Below are positions 35,800 through 46,400 of a stretch of 64,000 bases of DNA, in pieces. The notes below the pieces were generated by a model. It was not told where the DNA came from. It saw only the letters and a program-made list of their open reading frames with translations, and did no database searches. Each line of letters begins with the position of its first letter. Position 1 is the stretch's first letter. The translations under genes and the position numbers were made by a program. Location of the stretch: assembly GCA_038501625.1 (NCBI GenBank), contig JAZAYU010000011.1:10486849-10550848 (forward strand), written 5' to 3'. The stretch comes from Corbicula japonica (lineage: Eukaryota > Mollusca > Bivalvia > Venerida > Cyrenidae).

Positions 35800-36770
35800 A
35801 GCGCGAATTAGGAGAATAAATACTAAAGTAATATTAATACCTTTATATTTTTAAAGAGGAGTAAGTAAAACACAAGTGAAATTAAAATGTGCCACTTTAT
35901 GCAAATTACACTATGTTGTATTCTTTTGATAACACTATCCATTACTTACAAGATGAGGATTGACACTATAATGTTACAATAACTTAACGATCAAGCATTG
36001 TAATACTGTGACATATTTCTCAATTAGCTTTTGCTTAAGATCAATTTTGATTTTATTATTGAATTTTCCCAAAGGAAAACAAGTAACAATCAATGTAGTG
36101 ATGAACAGTATATGAACAGAACAATTTTGGTGTTCACCAAATGTAATTTCAATAAACTTCTAATGAATTGTTTTTTTTTTTACTTCGTTAATAAGCCCTT
36201 GACAATTCCAAGACATATACTTAGACCTATCAATGCAATGAAAATAAATATCCAATTATGAAGTCGAAAGACGTATTTCTTGTTGAAAGTTGCCAAGAAA
36301 CGGACAGACAGACCGCATCAAATCCGCCTGACTGTACGGCAAGTCAGCTTTTTATGATTCAAATAGGAAATTCTACTTGGCCACTATAAATTTATTTATA
36401 CGGAAAACTTTACATCTGTTTTCATTCTGGAACAATCGACACCTTCAAAACAAGTAACGTATCTGTTGGCTTTGTAATTGCTGTGAACTGTCAGAGACAA
36501 AGCGGTTCCCATTTATTATCAGTTCTAATTACCCACTTACAGATCCAAACAAGAATTAATCTTAACTCTACCAGCATTTGGTTTAACCGCAAAGTACTTC
36601 TGGTGATTTTAACTTTTTTTATTAATACTGAAGGATATTTTGTCTAAACTAGAAAATCGCCTTGGTAGGTTTTAAGGTTCAATTTGTTAGTGTTTGTCAG
36701 ATTGAAATAGTAAAAAACATTAAATATTTGAAACCACCTAATTTGTAAAACGATAATTTTTCCGAGAGTT
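35800..36770. other. AT-rich stretch, no gene seen
   Basis: Lies downstream of the triplicated array. The frame at 36,031-36,261 has no recognisable motif. No repeats were found. Confidence 0.4.
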
Positions 36771-36774
36771 GGAG

Positions 36775-37160
36775 TTAATTCACCAAGAAAACGTGTACTT
36801 GTTTCTTTATTTGAGAACCTGTTGAGGGCAAGTTTGAGGTTGGTAGACCCAAGAACCTGGTCTGAAGGTTATAAAGCTGAGATTGGAAACCAGTCTCAAA
36901 TCTCAAGCATCTGATTGGCTGAAATGGCGACTGGTCGCCATTTCAGCCAATCAGATGCTTGAGATTTGAGACTGGTTTCCATGCTCAGTTTAATAACCTT
37001 GGGCACTGGTTTACTCCCCAAGTGGAAAACTGTTTTGCGATTGACCGTTCCAGGGCGGTAACCTTTTGTTTCTCACTATCTTTAATTGTTTGTGTGTTTT
37101 TTTTGTTGTTGTTTTTGTTTTTAAATAATAATAAAAACCCACATTGCACACATTTCTAGA
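36775..37160 (-). repeat. R1 repeat, split by a foldback insertion
   Basis: The R1 sequence ttgagaacctgttgagggca...gtgaggttggt is cut by the palindrome at 36,861-37,009 and resumes with gaccgttccagggcggtaac, then ctttaattgtttgtg and the aaaacccacattgcacac end. This is a nested insertion: R1 first, foldback later. Confidence 0.7.
36861..37009. mobile_element. Palindromic foldback element, copy 4
   Basis: Arms of ~68 bases around gcgactggtcgc (about 36,933). The outer ends are tgaaggttataaagctgag and ctcagtttaataaccttggg, followed by cactg. It sits inside an R1 copy. Confidence 0.9.
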
Positions 37161-37181
37161 GCTTGTATTAGTTTTAACTAA

Positions 37182-37233
37182 GCTTTGAGATCAGTCTCAA
37201 ATCTCAAGGATCTGATTGGCTCAAATGGCGACT
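37182..37233. repeat. Half copy (single arm) of the foldback family
   Basis: Only one arm is present (gatcagtctcaaatctcaag, then gatctgattggctcaaatgg, then cgac). It could be a deletion derivative or a monomeric ancestor of the palindrome. Confidence 0.7.
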
Positions 37234-37289
37234 TACAAGTGTCACCAGCTTTTCAGTCTCTTTATTGAACCCAAGAAATAAAAGATTTT

Positions 37290-37530
37290 TATGTTTTGTA
37301 TGTTTGTGTGCTTTGCATGGAACAGTGTCGAGCTGAATGGTGGGTAAGATTTAATTCACCGAGACAACTTATGCTTGTTTGTTTATATGAGGCCGTATGA
37401 AAAAGTGTGAGGTTGGTGCACCAGAGAACATGTTTAAGGCACGACGGTATCCCTCGGTTTCTTCTTAATGTTGACTGTTTGCGGTTTGGTGTATTTTTAA
37501 AATAAAGTAAAAACCCACATTGCACATTTA
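37290..37530 (-). repeat. R1 repeat, second nearby copy
   Basis: Reads gtgtgctttgcatggaacag, then gtgtgaggttggtgcaccag, then taaaaacccacattgcac, all matching R1 in reverse complement. It lies ~130 bp from the preceding R1 copy and in the same orientation. Confidence 0.7.
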
Positions 37531-40005
37531 GGCAATTTAAGTCAAACTGATTGTTTCTTGAAAATTTAAGCAAAATTTAATCCCTGAAATCGTAGAAACC
37601 TTGTCAATCCCAGTGCCAAATCAGCAGTTACGATTCGGTTGCAAAATAACATTTTGTCAACTTTCTCAGTAGCATTTTTTTCAAAATGTTCAAAGTTTTA
37701 CTTTAAATTATTAATGTTCCCAGTATATTATCCGAGTTTTTCTTCAATCACGTATTATTTGACTGAGTTTGTCCTTTGCGGGGTGTAAAATCAAGTTACA
37801 TGATTACACATGCAGAGGGAAAGTAACCCACGTTGTTTATGCATACAGACAACATGATCTAAATTTCGAGGTACGCCTTAACCGAACCCATCTTTCTTGT
37901 CCCATATGGTCAACTTTCCATGCAAAAAGCATGTGAATCATGCCCACCTGTTTTTTTTTACTGTAGGATAATTTTTAAAACCTGTATGTATTACAAAACA
38001 CATCATGTGTCATGGTATTAGTGTAGTGTTTTAAAATTCATCGTAGTAAATGTTTTAATAGATCTACGAAAGGATTTTGCCAAGAAATTCGATGTTTAAA
38101 TCAATTCAAGTTATTTTGATAAATATGAAAACAATTTACCGTATACTATTGTTCAAGATGCGAAATACAGTGTTTGAATGTTTAATTTTGAAATTGGTTC
38201 TCAACGCTCGAAGCAACATCTCCGAAAAGGAAATGTCTTATGTCCATTAATAAACAATTTCTTACTAAAACCTGAAAAAAGTCTGCTCTTAATATAAGCT
38301 TATTTGATGTACCATATACTATAAATAAAGTTACGTATGACAAAAACCGTTTAAACAGACAATTGTCTGTTTGAGAAATTGTCTGCGCAGATATTTGTAT
38401 AGAATTGTCTATAATTAATCCCATTGTTTTGTCTTCATTTAGTCCGACTAGCGAAGAATAATGTGGATTGATTCTTGTAAATTAATTTACCTTCACATAT
38501 ATTCTATCACTTCTTGCGACTTTAATTTTTTACTTCTTCGTAATAAAATTAGTTTACAATCCTTAATGCAAAAATGCCTGGGAAATTAAAGACATGCATT
38601 GTATGCGATATATTTTCTGAAACACATTTTGAATACTCTAGTTCACTGTGAATTGCTTGTGATTTTCTGGACGAATTATGTGTCATTATATATTATTACT
38701 ATGTAACTATTACTTGATGATCTTTACTATAGTACAACTAGTCCGGCTGAAGGGGAATTTTGGCCCGGCTTTAATTAGAGGTTTATAGCGAATGTTGAGT
38801 ACCATGTGGCCCGGCTTTATATATAGATCGTTGAGTACTGAACGGGAACCATGTTGTATGTACAACGGTACGGTATTACCCAAGGAAATCTTATTAGTAA
38901 GAGGGAAGATGTTAACGTATTTTTTATGTTGCTTGATTATGTGGACTTTTATTGTTAAATTATGTCGTAGGTTATGTATGCAAAAGTTTTATGTTAATAT
39001 ATAAACAAAATATTTACATGACCAAGATGCAATTCCATGTAGGTTTAGTCAGATAATTGAATTGTTGTGATTTCTCGTGATAACCTTGAACTGACCCCAC
39101 TGGTTTTTCAAGATGGCGTTCATCACGTAAAGCATGTATACATGATTAGGTAGTGCGAGTGGATATAGTCATATAGGATTGTTTGCGGAAAGTTTTGTAA
39201 TCTATAACTACTAGATAGTTTCGTTTTCTAGATCACTGTTGATCGGGAATGTAAGCCAGGTTATAAAGGGATCGATGAGTTTTGTGTTTTCTTTTAAGCG
39301 TTAGCGAACGTTAAGTACCAGCTCAAGCTATTTATAACTGAGTATATAAATAGATCTATGTATAGAGTATAGATATATATATATAGATTATATAAATAGA
39401 TCGATGAGTTGGTGTTTTCTTTTAATTAAAATATATGCGAATTAAAAGTTTATTGTTGTAAGCAGTTATAGAAAGAGTGTACATGTAGTAAGAGACATTG
39501 TTCGGATAGTTATTCCTGGCAGATATTGAAGTTTGTGTTCAGTTTACGAATATTGGCAATCCTGTGACTTGATTTTGGCGCGTGAGTGTGACCTATATAT
39601 GATGGTTCTTTGTTTACAAATGTATCTGATGTTGAAATTGACGGTTCTAGTGGGTAAACGTTTTACAAGAAGAAGGCGATTTCGTGTCTATAAAGTAAAT
39701 AATAATGTATAACCATTTTTTGTAGGTCGTATTCTGTTGTTCAGAATAAATTGGTTTGAGGTGGTATTGCAGTGTGACTCACCCCCACCCACTCCCAGCC
39801 CCCCTGGTTTACGGGATCAAGATGCTGTGTCTGAATATAGAAAGTCAGTATAGATTTTCATCCTGAAAGTACCAATTTGAAAGAAATTGCCATGTTCGTG
39901 GTAGGACAATTTTGAAAGGTCCTGTTGAGTTTATATAGAGCAAATTCATTGTAATGTGGTTAGTGCTATGATAATGTTTAACTACCAGGTAACTCCTTCA
40001 TGAAA
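37531..40005. other. AT-rich stretch, only minor repeats
   Basis: The words gcccggctttatatatagat and gttgagtac recur around 38,765-38,830, and tagatcgatgagt-type words recur at about 39,270 and 39,390. A TA-rich run lies at 39,340-39,400. No gene was recognised. The region may be the decayed body of the Helitron-like element whose helicase remnant follows, but nothing proves that. Confidence 0.35.
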
Positions 40006-40009
40006 ATTA

Positions 40010-40144
40010 AATGTTGGTGTAACTGTCCACAAAGTGCAAGGTCTAACATTATCTTCAGATGCTGTTGATATCGATAAAACGATATTACAAAGAGGAATGG
40101 CTTACATAGCTCTCAGTAGAGTATCTACTAATGAAAATCTACAA
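40010..40144 (+). pseudogene. PIF1-family helicase remnant (Helitron-type?)
   Basis: The frame reads NVGVTVHKVQGLTLSSDAVD, then IDKTILQRGMAYIALSRVST, then NENLQ and a stop. TVHKxQGLTL matches the motif V region and AYIALSRV matches motif VI of PIF1/RecD-type superfamily 1 helicases. In animals such fragments most often come from the Rep-Hel protein of Helitron rolling-circle transposons, or from a cellular PIF1. Only this C-terminal piece of ~44 residues is visible. Walker motifs and a Rep domain are absent nearby. It is therefore a relic, and Helitron origin is likelier than a host gene in this repeat-rich setting but unproven. Confidence 0.65.
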
Positions 40145-41080
40145 TGACAATAATGAAAAATCAGTTACATTTATGAAATTTTGAGTGCTCTTAACGATCC
40201 TCTAAACTCCTCCTTGTTCAACCATCGATTAAAAAGAAAATTATCAAACTAAACGAAATTAAAATTCATTTGTGCAAAATTTCATTGAAAGGCATTTACC
40301 GTTTTTTAAATGTTGATACTTTTCTTTTTAATAGATAAAGGTGTAAGGAGGAGTGTACTAAATCCTTAAACTGTGAGAAATTATTTTGCATCCTAAATGA
40401 ATACATAACAACACATATAGTTCTGGCAATTCTTCATCATGATGCATGTTACCATTGCAACCATCTCTTTCACTATTTTCCAGCTAGTTATCATTATATT
40501 TAAAAGGAAAACGTTTGTTTTCAAATCATTCACTACATTTACTGCAAACTTGTAAATGTTCAGCAAACAAATTTCATCATAAATCCCAGGTCATACCATT
40601 TCCGGTATATTTCATTTCAAACCGCAATCCTTGTATACAACGCGTTCCACAACTACATGTAATACACACGCACATCCTTCAACGTTCAATACCCTTTGCC
40701 AATAAAAGACAACAATATATTATCACTTTATTCTTTCTTTGTTTAAAAACAATCCATCACCATGAACTCTTACACCCAATATCTAACTTCTTTCAAATGT
40801 CGTCCACATATAACACATCTGTGTTATACTTTTCTTGTTATTTTTAAATTGGATCTTATAAATGTTTCACATTTTGTTAAACGTATATTTATCTTGTTCG
40901 AGTGGATTGTAAATATACAAATATTTAACAGCTAACCATATAGATCTTGTATCCCGTTATCTACTTGCTGTTCTGTTCATGGAATGTCATTAAACTTCAT
41001 CGTCTCCGTCATAATATCGCACTACAATAGTCTCCGGCGCTTAAAAATCGGCAAACCGGCTATTTCCGAATTACCGCTTG
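40145..41080. other. AT-rich stretch, no gene seen
   Basis: The 110-codon frame at 40,515-40,847 has no recognisable domain and a biased composition, and looks like chance. Confidence 0.4.
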
Positions 41081-41265
41081 TTCTTGGAATGGGTGACACT
41101 TGCCGCCATGTTACAAATTTGCTTAACATGGGCAAGGCGGCGTCGGCAATAATATGCATTTCCAATACTACCTATAAACAGGCTCAATCAAACGAGTCTG
41201 CAATATTTTCATATTTTTGTAGTAATTGGCTTTCAAAGTTCCCTTTTAAAATATTTCAATAATTT
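41080..41265 (+). repeat. R2 repeat, 3' portion
   Basis: Contains aataatatgcatttccaata, caggctcaatcaaacgagtc, tgcaatattttcatattt and ggctttcaaagttccctttt, which is the end part of R2. Confidence 0.7.
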
Positions 41266-41524
41266 ATCAAAGTATCATTGTTTTTGCCGTGTTGCGGCTG
41301 TAAAAAGTATCCCGGTACATTCAATCAGTGCTGTTATAAGTTACGTCCTTTGAATTTCGTTGAGCACGATATACTTATTGTGAACAATGTTATGTACTAT
41401 GTTAATAGTACTTCTAAAATTACGTTTGTTTTTAAAATATTTTGCAGTTTTATTATGGGTTGTTTCAACATCCCAGCCAATATAGACTTGGATCTTGTTC
41501 AATCTCTCCCAATGTATACTTCTT

Positions 41525-41800
41525 GCTTTTTTTTATTTTGCGTTTGGCATTGTATGTGATATGCAGGATTTAAATTATCAGATCCCCTGTCAAAATTCTA
41601 TTCTGCATAGTTTGGTCCATTGTTTTCTCGTTTAGGGCAAACCATTTCTTTTGTCTGGGGACATAGGCCGCTGGACATGGAATGGTATTAATCTGAAAAT
41701 ACCGCATTGAAGGTTCCATGTTCACCTCCATATGCACATCACCGTTTGGGATGAATCGAAATAGTACTGTTCATTGGTGTAAATATGTAAGATAATGGGC
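41525..41800 (+). repeat. R2 repeat, 5' portion
   Basis: Contains gtgatatgcaggatttaaat, gtttagggcaaacca, accgcattgaaggttccatg and accgtttgggatgaatc. The 3' part is missing here and lies upstream instead, so two partial copies are adjacent. Confidence 0.75.
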
Positions 41801-42237
41801 ACACGGGATTAAACCTTTGGAAAACCTCGTTTATTACACTTTCTGTTGAGCGGATTGGCTTTAGTCAGCAAATTTGTGTCCAGATGATAACTTGGCCCTA
41901 CCAAGGGGATGTAAAAATAATTTATCACAAATGTCCAGCATGACAAGCAGTGTTTTACGTACAATATCTATACTTCTAGGCCCAAGGTCAATTTTATTGT
42001 TGCTAACACATAATTGTTTAGTCCATGCCTTACTTCTTTATAATTTAAAGGTTTTGAAACAACTTTCCACTCTTGATCGATCACCATAACACGGAACTGC
42101 GTCCTGCATAATACCTAGCCTCCTGCCTGTCGAGGTCAAGGGACAGTGTTAATTAAATTAGAATTGTCTTTCTATATTACTGTTAGTCCCTACAGTTATC
42201 AATTAGATACAAAACAAAAAAACCACAAAAGTTTATA

Positions 42238-42290
42238 CCCACTCTCTTACACTATCGGCTCATTACATTCACCTCTGTTATAGGTTGGGA
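42238..42290 (-). repeat. Short dispersed repeat, copy b
   Basis: Reverse complement of 1,046-1,108. Reads ctatcggctcattacattca and cctctgttatagg. Confidence 0.5.
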
Positions 42291-42484
42291 CTACTTGCAA
42301 CTACTTTTACTTTAACTGAAAGAAATAGTTCACCAATTACTTTTGCAATAGCTTGGGTTTCTTCTGTTTAAATGAAAGATAGTGAAGACTTCAGTCATTT
42401 GTTTTACCTCAAGCTTTCAAATTCATAATTTATGACTGTACAAAGTAAGGCTGTCGAGTTTGGTAAAAAATCTTGACATTGAGC

Positions 42485-42543
42485 CTTTCGCAGAGATGTA
42501 AAGTGAGTGTAAGGAACGACAACTCTGCGAAGGAGATTGAGTT
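42485..42543. repeat. Small stem-loop
   Basis: cctttcgcagag is mirrored by ctctgcgaagg, about 34 bases apart. No terminator or RNA role can be assigned. Confidence 0.35.
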
Positions 42544-42797
42544 TATACCGTCTAAAAATACAACCTTTTCTGAAAATTTATTCCATATTATTTTCGGTAT
42601 ATAGATTTAAAACAAAAAAAAATAGTTGCGGTGTCACAATTTTGCCCTAATTTTCCGGTATTAAAAATAAACAACAATAAAACAACAAAAAACAAACAAT
42701 TTCAGTTATCATTATTATTTAACATGGTTACTGAAAATAGACTTTTCATTTCATATTCTTGTTATATGAAGTATTCGAATAGATAAAAAGGAACTCT

Positions 42798-42935
42798 GAA
42801 AGACAAATATCAAAATATTGCAGGCTCGGTTTGGTTGTCTGTTCATGCCCCGGATTGAGCGCAACTCAATATTTACATAAATACACAATAAGTATATTAC
42901 CCAACGATCGTCAAAGGGCCAAATATGAAATGTGG
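42798..42935 (-). repeat. R2 repeat, partial, inverted
   Basis: Reads caaatatcaaaatattgcag, gctcggtttggttg, gagcgcaactcaatattt, the reverse complement of the R2 end. Confidence 0.7.
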
Positions 42936-43314
42936 TTTCTAGAATTATAAACAAGATATTTTCTTTGCAACAATATCCTTCATATTTTATAACTAACATG
43001 ACTTAACTTGAAAAAGTTGAAATTATTGTCACCTTGTGTAGACTTCTATTGTACATGTATATTTATCGCATGTTCTTTTAATGAGTTTCATTGAAGTACA
43101 AGATGAATCGATACATTAAGGACAAGAAACACAAGATAGTCTTTTATTAAAGGGTTAATGCGAAAATAAGTGTTCTCTCACCCCAAAGTTCCAAACTATA
43201 TATGATTACGTTTATTTGGAATCAGTCTCTCTTGCTTCAGACATTGTTGCTAACGTTTGCGATTGCTATGTCACTGTTACATTTTGTTCTTTTCTGTACT
43301 GAATACTAACAGTT

Positions 43315-43425
43315 ATGGCTCTTATTTTTGGTCATAGTCAGGTGAAATACTTGAAACAGTATATTGATAGGGATGATATTGTGTGCTTATCTTACTCAGG
43401 ATATGCTATATTTGAAATTTTAGCC
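43315..43425 (+). pseudogene. SGNH-hydrolase-like N-terminal fragment
   Basis: The start MALIFGHSQVKYLKQYIDRD, followed by DIVCLSYSGYAIFEIL, resembles block I of SGNH/GDSL hydrolase-fold proteins (hydrophobic strand, then G-x-S, helix, then a second strand and S-x-x-G), a kind often found as transposon-linked or multi-copy genes in molluscs. A pyrimidine-rich tract and aacag lie just before the ATG, so an exon start is possible. After about residue 36 the frame stays open to 43,638 but no longer looks like the family (no block III GxND). Probably a truncated relic. Confidence 0.35.
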
Positions 43426-44518
43426 TGTTTTCGCCATTTGCAATGTTTGCGAAACCTTAACAACGTCTGTTCAACTCTGTGGCCGTCAACTCTCAAACTC
43501 CACGCAGTGGTTACTTCCCCTTACAGTTTCAGTAATTTGTGTAGCGAAACGAAGCAAATCACTGCGCGGAGGTTGGTCAATTCTATGGAAAAAAAAAGCG
43601 ATTCCTGTAAGAGCTCTGGTCTTGCAGACCATACTTAGCTCTATTTAAATACAGAAATATCGTTGTAATGGACATTTATCCCAGCTCCTTTACAACCAAA
43701 ACTCAATGATATGTTTACCAATGTCTTAAATCTGGCACCTCTTTCTAATAATATGCTACATGAAAAAACCATCGAGTCCGTTATTATATACAACTTTATA
43801 CGTTGGAAATTTTTGGTATAAACTATCGTAATTCATTTTCCTCTGAAATTGTCTTCGATTTTACATGTGTTATCTAGCATTAAATTCCAATGCTTTCGCC
43901 AATGTTATGTCTCTCGGTTCTTTTATCTTAATATGTAGGATTCTCAGTTCTATGATTTTCTTTACATGTTATTCGCAATGAAGGGTAAAGGTATGTCAAA
44001 ACAATTAGTGATTATTCGAAAAGTCTCCATTCTGTATTTATGAGTCTTAGCATCCTATTAATTATTTAAGTGTATACAAACAACTAATAAATGCATCAAC
44101 ACACAATGTTATATATAAATAGAATTCTCCTTAACTCTGCATTGGAAGAGGTGGGGGTGAGAAATTATGCAGTATTAAGGGACATTCATAAATTGGTAAA
44201 ATCTTGACACAAGTCTTACTGGTTTAAACTGTTTTTTTTCTTGCCACTTGGTCCGATATATTGCTTATTTTACGCTGAGGTTATATCCCTGTATGCTGTC
44301 ATGGACCCCAACAAATACAATTTAATTGAGTTGTAGTGTAATATGTAAGTTGCCAGAAGTTAAGTTCAGAATCAGAATAGCAATGAAGTCCGATCCTGTC
44401 ATTGGTGTGTGAATCATGTAATGAACTATTTTCGAGATTGATGGCATTTCTCTTGGGTATATTTCGTATATATATAAAATTTTCGTTTCAGCACATTATT
44501 TAAAAACTAATTACAAAC

Positions 44519-44610
44519 AGGGTACCTGCAGCTCATCCGTACAGGGTTCCTGCAGCTCATCCGTACTGGGTACCTGCAGCTCATCCGTACTGGGTACCTG
44601 CAGCTCATCC
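44519..44610. repeat. 24 bp tandem repeat, ~3.75 units
   Basis: Three full units and one partial, with substitutions only in the second (ttcctg for tacctg) and the first (aca for act). Each unit has KpnI-like ggtacc and PstI-like ctgcag words. Confidence 0.9.
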
Positions 44611-44758
44611 AGCTCTTCCTGGGAGTGAACCAGTACTTAGTTGGGTGGGAAACACACTAAACGTATTTCAGAAATTTCCAGTGCCGCGTTCGGAATTCGA
44701 ACTCACGACCTCCGTATTGGAAGACCAGTGTGTTAGCACTGGACCACCCGACCACCCA
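44519..44758 (-). mobile_element. tRNA-derived SINE (V-domain-like body) with 24 bp tandem tail
   Basis: On the - strand the head reads gggtggtcgggtggtccagt...gctaacacac (A-box region) and gtgagttcgaattcc (B-box). The body contains gtgtttcccacccaactaag, then actggttcactcccagg, which resembles the central domain of V-SINEs such as the molluscan RUDI family (from memory). The 3' end (44,519-44,610) is ~3.75 tandem units of 24 bases, ggtacctgcagctcatccgt plus actg as read on the + strand. No convincing target duplication was seen. Confidence 0.7.
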
Positions 44759-44814
44759 TTATGAATGTTTGTTTTTTCCTAAGACCATTCTGATTGTCAA
44801 GTGTAAAACGCGGC

Positions 44815-45570
44815 GGCGCCGTAAAATAACCGAGAATAGAAAGAAAAACACGGCTGTATCCCTTTACGTTTTGAAAATCGAACACTTATAAGGTACTTTA
44901 AAATTGGATAGAAATTGGTCGTTTTTGTTGATAAAAAATTTTGTTTTTTCGATGGCTCGAAAAATACGGCGGTTCCCCTTAACTTTTTTGTTTTTAAAGA
45001 TATCTCAATAATTCTTTTTGCATTCATTTGTACAACCTCCAGGCTTTCCATAAATATAAAGATATTTAAAATCGGGCAATTATAAGGTACTTACAAACTA
45101 AATAGAAATTGATGGTTGTTGTTCACAAATATTTTTGTGTTTCCGCGGGAACGGAAAGCACGGCGGTACCCCTTAACTTTTTTGTTTTTATAGATATCTA
45201 AAAAAATTATCTAATGAGACAACCTCTAGGCTTTCCAAAAAGGTATAGATATTGAAAATCGGAACTCTATATTAAAGTTGGTTTGAATATGCCGTTTAAA
45301 ATTTGCAATATTCTACAGATGTTTGTTAAACGAGAACACCACAATACCCGTTTACTTCTTTGTTTTTAAGTTATGATGCAGTGATTAATTTACTTTTAAA
45401 TTTATTATTTATTTGTAGATTTCCATTGCCTTATAAAATGTAAAACATTAACCGTTCTATAAAAAAGAATATAGATATTTTTCTACAATGGGCATCAATT
45501 ATCACTTATTCAGTAGTCGAAAAATACGACGTTTTCGGCGTTTTTGTTTCTAATCCTTATTTCATAATAT
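44815..45570 (-). repeat. ~190 bp tandem array, about four decaying units
   Basis: Period ~187-195: aaaatcgaacacttataagg (44,873), aaaatcgggcaattataagg (45,068), gaaaatcggaactctatat (45,255) and a faint fourth unit from about 45,470. Each unit also has a tacggcggtnccccttaact, tttttgtttttanagatatc block and a ccag/ctaggctttcca block. On the - strand the first unit reads ESLEVVQMNAKRIIEISLKT, then KKLRGTAVFF, and the second reads ESLEVVSLDN before stops. The repeat may descend from a coding sequence, but the frames are broken. Confidence 0.75.
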
Positions 45571-45589
45571 TTTTGACTCGTTAAGGATG

Positions 45590-46400
45590 TTCGCCTGGTT
45601 TGCTAAAGTAATTTAACTTTTCTAGATATTTTGTCAGGAGTTAGTCTATTCATTAACTAGCAAAAATCAAGTAAAAATGTAGGGGTCACCGTGCTTCTTT
45701 TTTCAAAAAGTTCGATTTTATCAACATACCCTCAGAAATTTTGCAAAGTTTTAAACTCGCAAAAGTAAAAGGGTGGTGTTTGATGAATCATTTTCAGAGG
45801 CTGTTCTGCAAGCAGTTGTTGCAAGTTTTTACCGAATCGGTTTACAGACACATTAAACAACACATCTGTTGCATCTTTTTTGACTTCCTTGCTTTTGCTT
45901 GGAAAACAGAGCACCAATTACCCCACCCACCTAATTATATAGCAAAAGTTTGTAGATCACGAAAATGGTGTAAAAATAGTGCATAGATTAATTTAACTTG
46001 TTTAAAAACTTTAATGATAGCCATGTTTATATATCAATCTTCACAATTACACCAAAAAATATGGGGTCACCGACCATTTAAGAAAAATATTCACAGTTAT
46101 TTCCATAAACATCATTTTTTAAGAAAATTTTGCTATTGATGAGGTTTTCTTTTTTAAATGGTGGTTTTCACCACCAAAGGCATTTTTTCTGAAGGTTTGC
46201 ATTATACTGTATTAGAATGTTCATGGTTTGAAGTAAAATAAGGTCAGGTACTTGGAAAATAGAGGAAAAAATGCCTATAAATTAACCCCACCCACCGTTT
46301 AAAATGTATAATAAAATTATTTTGGTTATCTGGAGCATACTAAGTCTTATCTGTTTTGTAAGAAATATAACTATAAATGAAAAACAAGCTTATATAAATG
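45590..46400. repeat. ~380 bp period tandem dimer
   Basis: Matching words recur ~378 bases apart: taggggtcaccgtgc (45,681) with tatggggtcaccgacc (46,061), and ccccacccacctaat (45,922) with ccccacccaccgttt (46,299). A possible third trace is actccacccaataatgcac near 46,850. The - strand frame at 45,732-45,917 (FPSKSKEVKKDATDVLFNVS, then VNRFGKNLQQLLAEQP) looks protein-like but is not recognised. Confidence 0.55.

Larger units (their letters stand above)
29785..35800 (+). repeat. Triplicated unit, copy 3
   Basis: Begins at tttttataatgttgtcaaca, which corresponds to about 21,828 in copy 2, so the first ~490 bp of the unit is absent. Landmarks: ggggtcaggcggttaactcc (30,000), minisatellite (30,485-30,850), gtgctaaggctattgataaa (31,880), R1 pieces (32.4-33.0 kb), cgccgcatatgagcgtcgcc (33,583), R2 piece (34.5 kb) and the conserved block. 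It shares the ~440 bp deletion and the 30,150-30,240 segment with copy 2, but shares 31,090-31,290, 32,130-32,300 and the whole 33.5-33.9 kb region with copy 1, so it is a mosaic. A foldback element has inserted at 32,711-32,852. Confidence 0.85.

Noticed and set aside
40515..40847. A 110-codon + strand frame
   Set aside because: It is the longest frame in its area but has no motif and is dominated by residues expected from AT-rich sequence. No exon-edge signals agree with it.
45732..45986. Two overlapping opposite frames of 61 and 81 codons
   Set aside because: They lie in a tandem ~380 bp repeat whose second unit does not keep either frame. Only the - strand one looks faintly protein-like, and it is mentioned under the repeat.
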